Assembly: GCA_900109435.1 (NCBI GenBank)
Contig: FNZT01000007.1
Location: 62,001 to 126,000, forward strand
DNA from: Ruminococcus sp. YRD2003
Lineage (GTDB): Bacteria; Bacillota; Clostridia; Oscillospirales; Ruminococcaceae
Length of the DNA stretch: 64,000 nt
Direction: 5' to 3'
Made by a program: the position numbers and the translations under genes
Notes under the pieces: generated by a model
Databases searched by the model: none
What the model saw: only the letters and a program-made list of their open reading frames with translations
What the model was told of the DNA's origin: nothing
Shown: in pieces, positions 7,968-17,736 of the stretch
Numbering within the stretch: position 1 is the stretch's first letter
How the letters are laid out: each line of letters begins with the position of its first letter

Positions 7968-8765
7968 ATGAAAAAAAGTTTTATTGCGGCACTGGTAATG
8001 ACAGCACTCCTTTGCGGCTGCGGACAGACGGATACGTCCTCAAGCTCCAAAGCAGAAAAGACAACGTCTGCAAGTACGACCGCTTCATCTGAAACCACAA
8101 CAGCTACAGGCACGGGCTCGGCTGCTGTGACGACTAAGGCTTCCACAGAAACTACGTCTACTGCTGCTGCAAACGGCACAGACTCGGATTATCTCGGCTC
8201 CGAGGCTTTCTGGAAGAAAATAGACAGCGGTGACCCGCTCACTCAGGAGGAGTGGGATTACTTCGTAACTACCGACCGATACAAGCAGGATATGGCAATG
8301 CAGAGCGCAGGCTATACCGTCCTCGATATCGTTGGCTCGAACTACAAGATCGCAAGCACTGAGCTCGTTGAGAACGGCAGCGGCGAGTTAAATACATACC
8401 GCATCGGCTACACAAGGATCGACGGTTCGGACCCGACTGTTTACTACTATTGTGTAGTCGGAAACGGAGCATATCCCGACGGTGCTGTGCCATCGGATGT
8501 TCAGCAGAAGAACGAGCAGGAGTGGCAGGAATACGTCCAGTCCGATGAGCACAAGGAAGCAATGGAAGAGCAGTCCGCGGGCTATAATGCTCTCGAAAGA
8601 GCAGGCGAGGGCTATATGATAGTCAGCTCCGAGAAAATGTCCGATGAGACGCACGGCACATATTACCGCGTAGGCGTTTCCAAGTCTGACGGCTCCGACA
8701 GCACTGTAAAATACTATATGGCAAACAATTTCTTCTGCGTTGAAGAATCCGAGTGGCAGGGCTGA
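7968..8765 (+). CDS. lipoprotein with duplicated ~70-residue domain
   Basis: A 265-residue predicted lipoprotein. The N-terminal signal ends in the lipobox LCGC, followed by a Ser/Thr-rich linker to about residue 65. Two homologous segments follow, each with a W.Y/W.E.YV start, a QSAGY motif and a (R)IG/VG..DGSD.TV.YY end. They begin near residues 90 and 185. GAGAGGTAAC lies upstream of ATG 7968. It is separated from the neighbouring minus-strand operon by divergent promoters and ends at repeat copy 2. Function is unknown; the architecture suggests an extracellular membrane-anchored binding protein. Confidence 0.85.
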   Translation: MKKSFIAALVMTALLCGCGQTDTSSSSKAEKTTSASTTASSETTTATGTGSAAVTTKASTETTSTAAANGTDSDYLGSEAFWKKIDSGDPLTQEEWDYFVTTDRYKQDMAMQSAGYTVLDIVGSNYKIASTELVENGSGELNTYRIGYTRIDGSDPTVYYYCVVGNGAYPDGAVPSDVQQKNEQEWQEYVQSDEHKEAMEEQSAGYNALERAGEGYMIVSSEKMSDETHGTYYRVGVSKSDGSDSTVKYYMANNFFCVEESEWQG

Positions 8766-8777
8766 TATATATAAATG

Positions 8778-9090
8778 AAAAACCGCAGCATAAGGGCTGC
8801 ACGCATACAGAAGCAATACGGAGTATTTATTGAGGGAAACCCTTTTGAAAAAGGGTTCTCCCTCAAACTCCCTTCCTAAAACTTTCAATTTAAATTTTGC
8901 CCCTATGGGGTACTCTTCTGATATGAAAAGAGTTAGTCTTTCTTTTCAATGAGAGTACCCCATAGGGGCAAAATTTGGACTAAAAGTCTTTGGAAAGGGG
9001 TTCGGGGGAGAACCTTTCTTCAGAAAGGTTTCCCCCGATAAATGTCCCGTAATACTTCCGTATAGGTACAGCCCTTACACTGCGGTTTTT
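8778..9090. terminator. bidirectional terminator-like stem split by a repeat element
   Basis: AAAAACCGCAG at 8778-8788 pairs perfectly with 9080-9090. The plus-side arm ends in a T run. It lies between genes ending at 8765 (plus) and 9089 (minus), and the stem overlaps the stop of the latter. The whole repeat element 8789-9079 occupies the loop. The stem is unrelated to those at copies 1 and 3. Confidence 0.6.
8789..9079 (-). repeat. palindromic repeat element copy 2 (MITE-like)
   Basis: A 291-base element, the reverse complement of copy 1 with few substitutions and without the 60-base insert. The core is a perfect 25-base inverted repeat (8892-8916 with 8952-8976). Outer arms hold AACCCTTTT..AAAAGGGTT and AACCTTTC..GAAAGGTT stems. 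The ends read TAAGGGCTG and CAGCCCTTA. It makes up almost all of the 323-base gap between convergent genes, so no gene is expected there. Confidence 0.8.
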
Positions 9091-9655
9091 ATTTCTTCTT
9101 GTTTTTGTCGCTTGTGGTTTTCTTTTTACCTTGTCGGTAGATCTGAGACGGCAGAGCCTTCTCGAATCTCGAGACCGCGTGCATGATAGACAAAAACGTC
9201 AGCGGAGCTCTGCCGCTATAGGCGCGCAGCACGAGTTCACCGTCCTCTTCGTCGAATGCAAGTATCACGGGACGGAAACCGATGCTCCTGATATAGCAGG
9301 CATTCAGCTCCGGAGCCGAATGCATATACAGCACGCTGCCGATGTCGTGCATTGCCTTCTCCGACTGATAGAGTGCCTGAGTGTGGTTACGCAGCGATGT
9401 CTCGAATTTGTACTTCCTGCGCGATACGCCGAACAAAAGCGTCTCGAGCGCACCGTCGCCGACGCCCCACGGAGTCACCCATAGCTCGTTCCTGAGCACG
9501 CACTTGCCGTCTTCGCGCCGTGCAAGGTTGCCCATAAGCAGCTTTTTTATCTCATGCCTATGATATTTTCTCTGCTGCTCCGCGGTAAGCTCCTGCTCCT
9601 GCGAGCCGTCACTGATGTCGGTATTCATGTTGTTTTCTGAGTAATTCTCGGGCAT
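9089..9655 (-). CDS. hypothetical protein, last gene of the type IV-like gene string
   Basis: A 188-residue protein with no signal peptide or membrane helix. It has a charged N-terminus and a Lys-rich C-terminus (QGKKKTTSDKNKKK). The middle contains ELWVTPWGVGDGALETLLFG and predicted alpha/beta content. No family is recognised. GGAGGACTAAC precedes ATG 9655 and also contains the stop of the upstream gene, which ends one base before the start, so the pair is translationally coupled. Context makes it an accessory of the operon that runs from 30162. Confidence 0.75.
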   Translation of the reverse strand: MPENYSENNMNTDISDGSQEQELTAEQQRKYHRHEIKKLLMGNLARREDGKCVLRNELWVTPWGVGDGALETLLFGVSRRKYKFETSLRNHTQALYQSEKAMHDIGSVLYMHSAPELNACYIRSIGFRPVILAFDEEDGELVLRAYSGRAPLTFLSIMHAVSRFEKALPSQIYRQGKKKTTSDKNKKK

Positions 9656-9656
9656 G

Positions 9657-10454
9657 TTAGTCCTCCACTTTCAAGCCCATTATACCGTCAGCTCCGACAG
9701 CACATGAAAGATGCTTTTCGTAGCCGATATCCGTATTTCTGATAATGAGCCTGCCGGAAATCACCTTCTCAAGCTGTTCAAGATCATCGCTCGGAGCAAC
9801 ATTGGGATCGAAGGTGATAATCGCGCACCTGTAGCCCGCATCATTTGTAGTGAAGTCCACGCTGTAGAGACCTTCGGGAAGGTCCTCGCTTTCGGGGAAT
9901 ATCTCCCAATTGCCGCCATTCGGGAAAATGACCCACATTCCGTCAATGAGGAAGGGCGTCTCTGAATCGAGTGCTCCCGCTTCGGCAGAAGTCTGGTACA
10001 TATCGGATATGGAGACAGTTAGCTTTCCGCTTGCGTCAGCCGAAACCAGCACCGAAATATTGAAATCGACCGCTGTATACTCGAGCTCGCCGATCTTTCC
10101 GCTGCGCTTGCAGTTTATGTTTGCGTAGCCCTCCGCCTGCGGCTTGACAAGCAGCTCGAGCTGACCGTTGACCTCCTTGCCTGCCTTATCGACCGTGATA
10201 TGCTCCTCGTCGGAGACTATCTCCCAGCTGAGTTCGGGTGATTCGCTTCCGTCAAGCTTGATATGCAGTCCCTTATTGTCCGTCATGACCTCCGCAGGAT
10301 AATCAAACTCCGTGAAATAGGATTCTTCCGTTGTTTTTTCTCCGCCCTTAAAGGTCATCTGGAGCACTACTGCGATTATCGCCAGTATAAGCACTGCGGG
10401 GATAAGGATCCTCAATACCTTGTTTCTCAGTATTTTTTCAATGATATTTTTCAT
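9657..10454 (-). CDS. membrane-anchored extracellular protein of unknown function
   Basis: A 265-residue protein. The N-terminal helix (VLRILIPAVLILAIIAVVLQM, about residues 13-33) anchors a large beta-rich outside domain, so type II topology is likely. The domain shows repeated Asp/Glu-Gly turns but no recognised family. An AAGGA ribosome site precedes ATG 10454. It lies 121 bases after the giant lectin protein gene, with a strong hairpin between, and is coupled to the gene at 9089-9655. It may be an assembly or anchoring factor for the surface protein; this is inferred from position only. Confidence 0.75.
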   Translation of the reverse strand: MKNIIEKILRNKVLRILIPAVLILAIIAVVLQMTFKGGEKTTEESYFTEFDYPAEVMTDNKGLHIKLDGSESPELSWEIVSDEEHITVDKAGKEVNGQLELLVKPQAEGYANINCKRSGKIGELEYTAVDFNISVLVSADASGKLTVSISDMYQTSAEAGALDSETPFLIDGMWVIFPNGGNWEIFPESEDLPEGLYSVDFTTNDAGYRCAIITFDPNVAPSDDLEQLEKVISGRLIIRNTDIGYEKHLSCAVGADGIMGLKVED

Positions 10455-10506
10455 ATAGCATTCCTTGTTTTGGCAGAACGAAGCTGTGTCGTTCAGTAAA
10501 TAGTAT

Positions 10507-10533
10507 GCTTCCTCTCCGTAACGGAGAGGAAGC
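10507..10533 (-). promoter_or_regulatory. strong hairpin between giant lectin gene and downstream pair
   Basis: A perfect 12-base stem (GCTTCCTCTCCG with its complement) has a 3-base loop and sits in the 121-base gap after the stop at 10576. No T run follows in the minus direction, so it may attenuate or stabilise the messenger and need not fully terminate transcription. Confidence 0.5.
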
Positions 10534-10575
10534 CATACCTGTCTTGAAGCAGCTTTCAGACCGTGCTGCCTTTTG

Positions 10576-13500
10576 TTATTCCGACTGTTCCTCGGGCTCG
10601 GTTGTGTCCTCGGGGTTTTCCTCGGTATCAGGCTCTGTAGGTACCGTGACAGCTTCAGTTGTTGTCTCGGCAGGAGCCGTTGTCTCGGGCGGAGCCTCTG
10701 TTTCCGCAGTTGTCGTTATCACTGCTGTGGTAGTTGTTGTCTCGGCAGTGGTAGCTGCGGTCTCCGTCGTAGTTGTTGCGATTTCGGTTGTCGCGGTAGT
10801 TTCGGGCTTCGGACGAACCATAACGTATATCTCGTCTCTAACGTACTTGTTATCCTCAGAATATACGCTTATCTGATAGCTCTTTGTTTCTCTTGTTTCA
10901 TTCTCATCAGGAGTGAACCAGAACTCCGTATCCGTCTTATTTGATACGAAAGTTATGGGAGCCTTTACTTTGACGCCGTTGACTATCTCATATGTATCAA
11001 CAGCATACTTTCTTTCGCCGCCCCTGATCTTAACAGTTATCTTAGCTACATCTCCGCTCTCTATCGTTGCAGATGCGAAGTGGTTCGTTGAAGGAGTGAC
11101 CACACCGTTTGCGAACAGCTGAGTTGACATTGAAACGTCATACAGTGCTATCTCGGTACCTGCTGTGCTCTCCTTGAGCTCCTCATCAATAAGTCTGTCA
11201 AAGGTTGAGTAAGGTTTGATGCTCTTGTCGATTCCGAGAGTTCCGCTGAACTGCTCGAGATACCACATAGCGTCGACATCTCCGCCTCCGTACGGGCATA
11301 CCCAGATGCTCTTGATCTCATCGCATTCGGGCAGGAAGAGCTTTACGGTCTTCCATGAATCCGTCTCGAACTCACGCACAAACTTCCAAGTATTATTGGT
11401 CGAGTTCGCAATGGTATTGTCGTTATCGTTTTCTGTCACGGCATTCGGTGAGGTATCGGTAAGCTGGATAAACCGTCTCAGGTCGGAGATCTGATACGTC
11501 TGCGCCGCACCCATCTGGTCGGTGTAATAGATGGTCGCACGAACAGGTGTGGTCGTTCCGCTTTCAACGCCCTTCATAGCCTTTGCCGTCTTGAATCTGA
11601 TACTGAGCGGTGCAACACTGCCCTCGCCCGTTGTACCCGCTGCAAGGTCATACTCCATAAGCGCGTTCTTGATGTCAAACGAACCGTTGGACGAGTAAAC
11701 TCCGCCTATCATCGTACCCGAAGCATCATTTGCGCTGCTGTTCCTGTAGTTGACAGCCATTGAGCCCTTGACCTTCGCGTTGACATTGTTGCCGAACGAA
11801 GCTATCTTGTATCCCTTGATATCCTTGACATACGGTATATCGAACGGTACATCTATCATCATGCCTGGATATATCTTGTTTATGCCAATATCCGTCAGGT
11901 AAATGTACGGCGAATAATACTCCGTATTGCCTGGATCGAGAGTTGAAGTGTATCGCATAGCTATCGCGATGTTGCTTGTCTTTGAGTTTGTATCGGTCGT
12001 CGCGAACAGTGCAGCCTCGGTCGAATCCTCCGAAAGTGAAAGTGAAACGACCTGCTGCATCGGTTCATATACCGTTGTGTAGTCATCGGGTGTCTTGGTG
12101 ATACCGAGCAGTCCCGATTCTCCGTGGAACTTGAAGTGATACGTGTTGATAACAACACCGTCTCTTACCTGCTCAACTATAGCGTAATCGAATAAAACGT
12201 ACTGATCTCTGCACTGTATACCCATCTTCACAAGGTTATTCATGCTCGGAACAGACATACCCTTCGTATAGAATACTGCATCAGCCGTACCGCTGTTTGC
12301 TACGCTGAGCGTGCTCTGCTTAGCCTGCATTACCTGTGAATAAGGCACCGTATACTGTACCGCTGTCTTAACGGCAGTGTTGGTGATGTTAAGGCGTTCG
12401 GGGTCCTCGGGATAGATGTAGATATTCAGCTCATCGTTGGTCGAATCGGGAAGTCTCGAAACAGAAGAGAGCTCCGTCTTGTAGTTGATCCAGTCGATGA
12501 TGTTCTCGTTGAAGTTGAGCTTGAGGCTCTGCGTTGTACCCGCAGGCAGGAAGAGCTCTTCCCTCTTGCGTTCCTTTCTGTTTTCACAGAAGCCCCTGGT
12601 CTCCATTGTGCGGTAATACTCGCCGTTTGAATTGAGCGTTACTATTCCGCCGTCCTTGATAATTCTTGATATGCTCACCGAGCCGATCACCCATTTACCT
12701 GGTTTGTTGTTGCGGCTCGTCGCATAGAACGTAATAGATGAAAGGCTTTTTGCATTCGGCAGCGACGGAAGCATAAATCTGTCGGTATGATTAGGTCTCA
12801 GCATCCACTGCGGGTCTGATATACACCCCATATTTGTGAACAGCGAAGCATTCGAGCCGTCACTTGCCGCCTCAGCGACACGCGGCGCCTTGTTCATATA
12901 CTCAGCCATTCGCTTTACAACATCGAAGCTTGCCGTCTGCGGCTGTCCGTCAATGTCGATATATTCGAGGTCGCAGGCGATGCTGCCCTCGACCTGGAGA
13001 TAGTCGGTATCCCACGGGAGAGTGTTTATCTCTGCGAGGAAATTAACTACCGTCTGTTTGTAGGAAATGCCTACTGTTTTTGATATATTGCCTATCGTAC
13101 GTCCCGAGCGTCCCTGAATAGAGGAATCCTCGGCACTGTCGTGATAGTCGATACCGATCCAGCCCACGTTGTCTGCGACGTACTGTGTTGAAGAATCGCC
13201 GTATACGCGCTCGGTGACAGTGATCTGCTCGATATTGAGCTTATCGAAGATATCGCTGTCCTCCTGAACGTCCTCGGGAAGGATGCGTATCGAGGTCAGC
13301 TCGCCGTAATCGCGGTTGACCGAGATAGAGAAGGTCTCGCCCATACCCGCGCGGAATCCGTCAGATGAGAGCTGCTGGTTCGCGAGCACGAGGGCGCTGC
13401 CTCCGTACTTGAAAAGGAGCTGGAAGTAGAAGTAGTTCTTCGAGCCCGAATCGCCGTTGACATTGCCTGCGGTCGGGTCGTCCGCGACCTTGACTATCAG

Positions 13501-16500
13501 GTCGAAGGTCTTGGAAGTACGTGTATAGCCGTAATCTCTTGAAGTGTACTCATACGGCATCGAATAGCGTACATCATCGAAGTTAAGGTCCTCAGACCTG
13601 ATCACCCTGCCTCTGCCCGACGAGAAAGTTACCGACTGTCCCGCAACGATGAGAGACTTCGAGTCCTCGTCCTTGTACTTGAGCGGGAACGGCGGGATAA
13701 CGGTCATTACTACCTCTCTTGCCACATAGTATGCGGAATGATCTCCGTCTGCGGTATAGGGATTGAGGTCAGTTGCATACGGTACTACCGCATTCGGGTC
13801 GAGCTTGCCGCCGTTTGTCGGGTCTTCTGTTTCTTCCTCAACATAAGAGGTCATCTTTTCGGCGTACCATCTCTGTTCCCTTTCGCCTGTGACAGTCCAC
13901 TGATTGATATCATCTCCGACTCCGACGAGCTTTTCAGCCTGTACGCACGAACCCTCGTCTGTACTGCCTGTAATGAACATAAAGGTTCCGTCGGTGAAGC
14001 TCTTTATTTTGAAGGTCTGGTTTTCGGTGCCATTATTTGTAAAGAGGAATATGTTTGCTCCGTCTTCCTTTCCGCCCGAAGCCTGCCTGTCGAGGACGAA
14101 GTTCTCATCATCGACACATACGAACTGGAACCAGCCGTTATCGAGCTCTACAGCCTTGAAAGCTGCCGCTTCGTTCTGCTCTGCCTGGAAAACATTGTTT
14201 CTGTCGGAAGGCTTGCCGCTGTACGACATATACAGGTCTGTCTGCTGATTTCTGAAATAGAGGATATCGCCGTTGTTTATCTGGTCAACAGTCTCATACT
14301 TTCTGACTGTCCTTGCCTCTATTTCTGCCTGACGGGCTTTTTCTTCTTCCTCTCTTGCTTTTTCATCTGCTTTGCGCCTTGCTTCGGCAGTGGCAGGTGT
14401 AATGACGTCAACGCCGTTTATCTCGATATACCAGTGCTGACTGTCAGTATTGAGTGAGGAATGGGTCGTTTCAACGTTGGCGCCTGCCTCTGTTGCTCCG
14501 TCCTTTACGTCAAGGTTGAAGCCGCCGCTGCTTGTTTCGATAGTAAATGTGCCGTCTTCACTATCATGGATCCTGAACAGCATTAAATTGGAGGGTACTC
14601 TTGCGATCGCAGTCTCCGCATTGTCATCACTCGGAGCCTTGATATAATTCCTCGACACTTTATCTCCATTCATCATCTGGAACGCTGCAAAGTCTCCGTT
14701 TTTACTTACCTTATAGTAAGTACGATCCTCGGCTGCTGCCTGAATGATATTGATATTATATTTATCAGAGTCCTGATCGGCAGCCAGATACAATCCGCTG
14801 TTCTTATTCCTGAACGAGATGATATCGCCGTCCTTAATCTCTGAATAGGACTGTGCAGCAGGAGTTTCCTCATCGGCTGCCGTGTCTGAAGCGGTTCCTT
14901 CGGCAGGTGGCACGTATGAGCTGTCGTGTATGATATCAACATACCACTTCTGGAAATCATAACTGCCCGAAGCAACCATTCTTGGCATTCCGCCGATAGT
15001 ATTCTGTATAACACCGGGTTTGCCATTTACAAAATCACCTACGTCCAGACAGGATCTTTCGCCTGTACCGCCAATAATAATAGTAAAGGTACCATCACGG
15101 TTTTCCTTTAACTTGAATTTCTGATTGTCGGTCTCAGAATTCTTGAAAAGGCATACTGCAGCATCGTCCGCTGTATTATTTTCTCCCTGTCTGTTAAGAC
15201 AGAACTTATCGTCCTGAGACGTTATGAACTGATACCAGCCATCCCCTACGGATTTCAGCTTGAATGTAGCGTTATTACTTGTATCCAAGTATACTTTCTT
15301 TCCGTCGGAGGGCTCGCCATCGTATGCTATATATTTGTCATCAAATACAGACCTTAATCTGACATTATCGCCGTCCTTCGGGATTTCAACATTGATATCC
15401 TCCGTGTCCTTTATGGTATTAGCCGTTAAGTCGACATTGGCAGGATCCACAAAGTTGTACCTTCTGCCTATCTTGTCGATGACCGCGACAGAAACGCTGT
15501 CGACCTGCCACTCGTCGCCGCTGTAGCTGTCTACCGAGAGTTCTATTCCCGTAACAGCCACGACATCATCGAGCTGAACAGGGAATTCAACGATATTGTT
15601 CTCGGCAACTCCGTGCAGATAAGCGTAATCACTCGTCGCGCTTTTGTCGGACGGCCAGTAGCCGAGATAGTTCATTACCTCGTCCTTTACATTATAGAGA
15701 CGCGTAGTGACTATATCACCCGAGCTGTTCTGATACGAGAGCTTGACATAGGTCTCGCCCGCCGTACCCGCGCCGACTATATTATCGGTCTTTATGCGTA
15801 CCATAAAGCTGCCTGACATATTATAGCCTATAAGTGGATTATCGGGGTTGTAAGCCTTCATCGAGAACGTATCCGCTGTTCCCGAATTAAGGACGAAGCC
15901 TGTTTCCTTGGTCGTGGTGCTGTAGTACAGCGGAGCTTCACTTTTAAACGCAAAGCCTGTAGTGTAGCTGTACCACTTCTTTGAATTGCTCGTAACATCG
16001 GGAGTATTTCCCATTACGCAGATACCGTCGTAAATGGATATGCTTGAGAGAGCTATATCGTCGTTATCGAGCTGATATATCAGATCGCTGTAATTCCCGA
16101 TTTTTTCTTTTTCGCTCTGTATGCTGTTCTGGATACTGTCTATCTTGGTATCGTCCTGCTCGCTCTGAGAACGCGCCTCTTCCAGTTCGGCTTCCAGATC
16201 CTCGATCTTCTTCTCGGGGCAGAGCTGAATGCTGCCTGTCTCCTTCAGTCTTTCACGAGCCTTTGAACCAACGTATAATTTTGTGGATATCAGCGACTTG
16301 AATTCGGGCAGACACGCCGTGAATGCCACGGTATCCCCGCGCTGACACAAGCCCACGGATCTGACATTTCCGATGCCTTCCACTTTACCGCCTTCGGCAT
16401 TGGTCATGCTCAGATTCTCAACATTGTAGAATTCATACTGTCCGAGAACTGACAGCAGGAACGGCATAGTAACATTTCTTGTCCAGCCGTTTATATCCTG

Positions 16501-17736
16501 ATACTCTATCTCGACAGCTATATGCTCAAGATTGAGCTTTGCGGCGGGGCTGAGGTCTGACGGGTCGTTCTTGAGATAGGTCTCGATCCCTGATTTCAGT
16601 TCGTCGGCTATGTCCAGCCTTATCGAATAGAGATCATCGAGAGGGTTATCTATGTGAGCGTCGTCAAAGTTTGTATTCAGCTCGAAATATATCGAATCGC
16701 TTCCGCCTATATTAATAAGTGTATCACTGACAGCCGAGAGAGTGAGCGTACCCTGCTGCTTCTTTTTCAGTTCACAAATCCTTGTTCTGTCCATAGCAAG
16801 GAAATACTTTCCTGTATAGAAGCCGTACTCACCGTAATAGGTCTGGCTGTTCACCTTGCTTACTTCTATGCCCTGCACGGTCCACGAGCCCTTTGAGAGG
16901 AACGCCTCTACGCTCGTTATCTTTGTCAGACCCTTCGGTGCATAGAACATAAAGTCATCGACTGTCCATGAAGCAAGAGCTTTTGTTGCAGGCTCTGTCT
17001 CCTCGGAATAATTGAAATTTTCAAGTGCAGAATGCTTTTTTTCCAGCTCATCCATCTGAGTCTTAGCCGCATCACTGCTTGTAGTCAAGCCTGTGATGAA
17101 GTCATGCGTAGCTTTGAGTGAATGAGTTTTCGGGAAGATGTACTTCGACTGCGGATTACCCTTTTTGTCGATGTACCTAACCACAAAGTATTCAACATTT
17201 GTACCAGGGTTCATACCCGTCGAGACTGTCAGAGTGTAATACCCTTCCTCCATAGGAGTGGCTGTTGACAGTTTGCCGACAGCCTTGGAATAATTCCCCT
17301 TGTCGGGCACGGTAACGTCTATCTTTTTGTTTTCTTCCTTCTTTACTTTTTCGGCGAACTCGGGCTCGTCCCACGGCTGCGCAGCCTCCATCTGGAGTAT
17401 CTGGTCACCGACATAGGCAACAGGTCCTGAAGGGATAGTAGTCACGCTCGTAGTGGTATACTCCTCAAAGCCCGCAGCTCTGGCAGCAGTTGTCTGTGTA
17501 GCTTCCTGCGTGAGCTCGTCATCCTCCACAGCTGTACCCGTGACTTTACTGAAATTTGACTTATCGTCATCCTTTCCTTCATCAGTCGCAAGTGCGCTGA
17601 AGGTATAGGTCTTCATCGGCTTTGTCTTGCTTCGATGCAATGCCTCATACCCCTCGGGTACACCGAGTATGCCCGCCGCCAATGCCAGTGCTATAAAGCG
17701 TTTGGCGGCTTCCTTATAAAAGTTCAACATTTTCAT
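10576..17736 (-). CDS. giant secreted protein with three ricin-type lectin domains
   Basis: A 2386-residue protein. The N-terminal hydrophobic segment (ALALAAGILG) looks like a signal sequence. A coiled-coil stretch is near residues 503-550. Three ricin-B-like modules occur at about 790-935, 965-1105 and 1148-1290, each ending in a QxW motif (QKWY, QHWY, QRWY). A charged helix (about 1115-1144) separates the second and third. Long beta-rich regions follow to ~2300, then a Thr/Glu/Pro-rich tail. No LPxTG motif or dockerin is visible. The ATG overlaps the STAS stop by 4 bases (ATGA), placing it firmly in the type IV-like gene string. A carbohydrate-binding adhesin or machine-associated surface fibre is likely. 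Confidence 0.85.
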   Translation of the reverse strand: MKMLNFYKEAAKRFIALALAAGILGVPEGYEALHRSKTKPMKTYTFSALATDEGKDDDKSNFSKVTGTAVEDDELTQEATQTTAARAAGFEEYTTTSVTTIPSGPVAYVGDQILQMEAAQPWDEPEFAEKVKKEENKKIDVTVPDKGNYSKAVGKLSTATPMEEGYYTLTVSTGMNPGTNVEYFVVRYIDKKGNPQSKYIFPKTHSLKATHDFITGLTTSSDAAKTQMDELEKKHSALENFNYSEETEPATKALASWTVDDFMFYAPKGLTKITSVEAFLSKGSWTVQGIEVSKVNSQTYYGEYGFYTGKYFLAMDRTRICELKKKQQGTLTLSAVSDTLINIGGSDSIYFELNTNFDDAHIDNPLDDLYSIRLDIADELKSGIETYLKNDPSDLSPAAKLNLEHIAVEIEYQDINGWTRNVTMPFLLSVLGQYEFYNVENLSMTNAEGGKVEGIGNVRSVGLCQRGDTVAFTACLPEFKSLISTKLYVGSKARERLKETGSIQLCPEKKIEDLEAELEEARSQSEQDDTKIDSIQNSIQSEKEKIGNYSDLIYQLDNDDIALSSISIYDGICVMGNTPDVTSNSKKWYSYTTGFAFKSEAPLYYSTTTKETGFVLNSGTADTFSMKAYNPDNPLIGYNMSGSFMVRIKTDNIVGAGTAGETYVKLSYQNSSGDIVTTRLYNVKDEVMNYLGYWPSDKSATSDYAYLHGVAENNIVEFPVQLDDVVAVTGIELSVDSYSGDEWQVDSVSVAVIDKIGRRYNFVDPANVDLTANTIKDTEDINVEIPKDGDNVRLRSVFDDKYIAYDGEPSDGKKVYLDTSNNATFKLKSVGDGWYQFITSQDDKFCLNRQGENNTADDAAVCLFKNSETDNQKFKLKENRDGTFTIIIGGTGERSCLDVGDFVNGKPGVIQNTIGGMPRMVASGSYDFQKWYVDIIHDSSYVPPAEGTASDTAADEETPAAQSYSEIKDGDIISFRNKNSGLYLAADQDSDKYNINIIQAAAEDRTYYKVSKNGDFAAFQMMNGDKVSRNYIKAPSDDNAETAIARVPSNLMLFRIHDSEDGTFTIETSSGGFNLDVKDGATEAGANVETTHSSLNTDSQHWYIEINGVDVITPATAEARRKADEKAREEEEKARQAEIEARTVRKYETVDQINNGDILYFRNQQTDLYMSYSGKPSDRNNVFQAEQNEAAAFKAVELDNGWFQFVCVDDENFVLDRQASGGKEDGANIFLFTNNGTENQTFKIKSFTDGTFMFITGSTDEGSCVQAEKLVGVGDDINQWTVTGEREQRWYAEKMTSYVEEETEDPTNGGKLDPNAVVPYATDLNPYTADGDHSAYYVAREVVMTVIPPFPLKYKDEDSKSLIVAGQSVTFSSGRGRVIRSEDLNFDDVRYSMPYEYTSRDYGYTRTSKTFDLIVKVADDPTAGNVNGDSGSKNYFYFQLLFKYGGSALVLANQQLSSDGFRAGMGETFSISVNRDYGELTSIRILPEDVQEDSDIFDKLNIEQITVTERVYGDSSTQYVADNVGWIGIDYHDSAEDSSIQGRSGRTIGNISKTVGISYKQTVVNFLAEINTLPWDTDYLQVEGSIACDLEYIDIDGQPQTASFDVVKRMAEYMNKAPRVAEAASDGSNASLFTNMGCISDPQWMLRPNHTDRFMLPSLPNAKSLSSITFYATSRNNKPGKWVIGSVSISRIIKDGGIVTLNSNGEYYRTMETRGFCENRKERKREELFLPAGTTQSLKLNFNENIIDWINYKTELSSVSRLPDSTNDELNIYIYPEDPERLNITNTAVKTAVQYTVPYSQVMQAKQSTLSVANSGTADAVFYTKGMSVPSMNNLVKMGIQCRDQYVLFDYAIVEQVRDGVVINTYHFKFHGESGLLGITKTPDDYTTVYEPMQQVVSLSLSEDSTEAALFATTDTNSKTSNIAIAMRYTSTLDPGNTEYYSPYIYLTDIGINKIYPGMMIDVPFDIPYVKDIKGYKIASFGNNVNAKVKGSMAVNYRNSSANDASGTMIGGVYSSNGSFDIKNALMEYDLAAGTTGEGSVAPLSIRFKTAKAMKGVESGTTTPVRATIYYTDQMGAAQTYQISDLRRFIQLTDTSPNAVTENDNDNTIANSTNNTWKFVREFETDSWKTVKLFLPECDEIKSIWVCPYGGGDVDAMWYLEQFSGTLGIDKSIKPYSTFDRLIDEELKESTAGTEIALYDVSMSTQLFANGVVTPSTNHFASATIESGDVAKITVKIRGGERKYAVDTYEIVNGVKVKAPITFVSNKTDTEFWFTPDENETRETKSYQISVYSEDNKYVRDEIYVMVRPKPETTATTEIATTTTETAATTAETTTTTAVITTTAETEAPPETTAPAETTTEAVTVPTEPDTEENPEDTTEPEEQSE

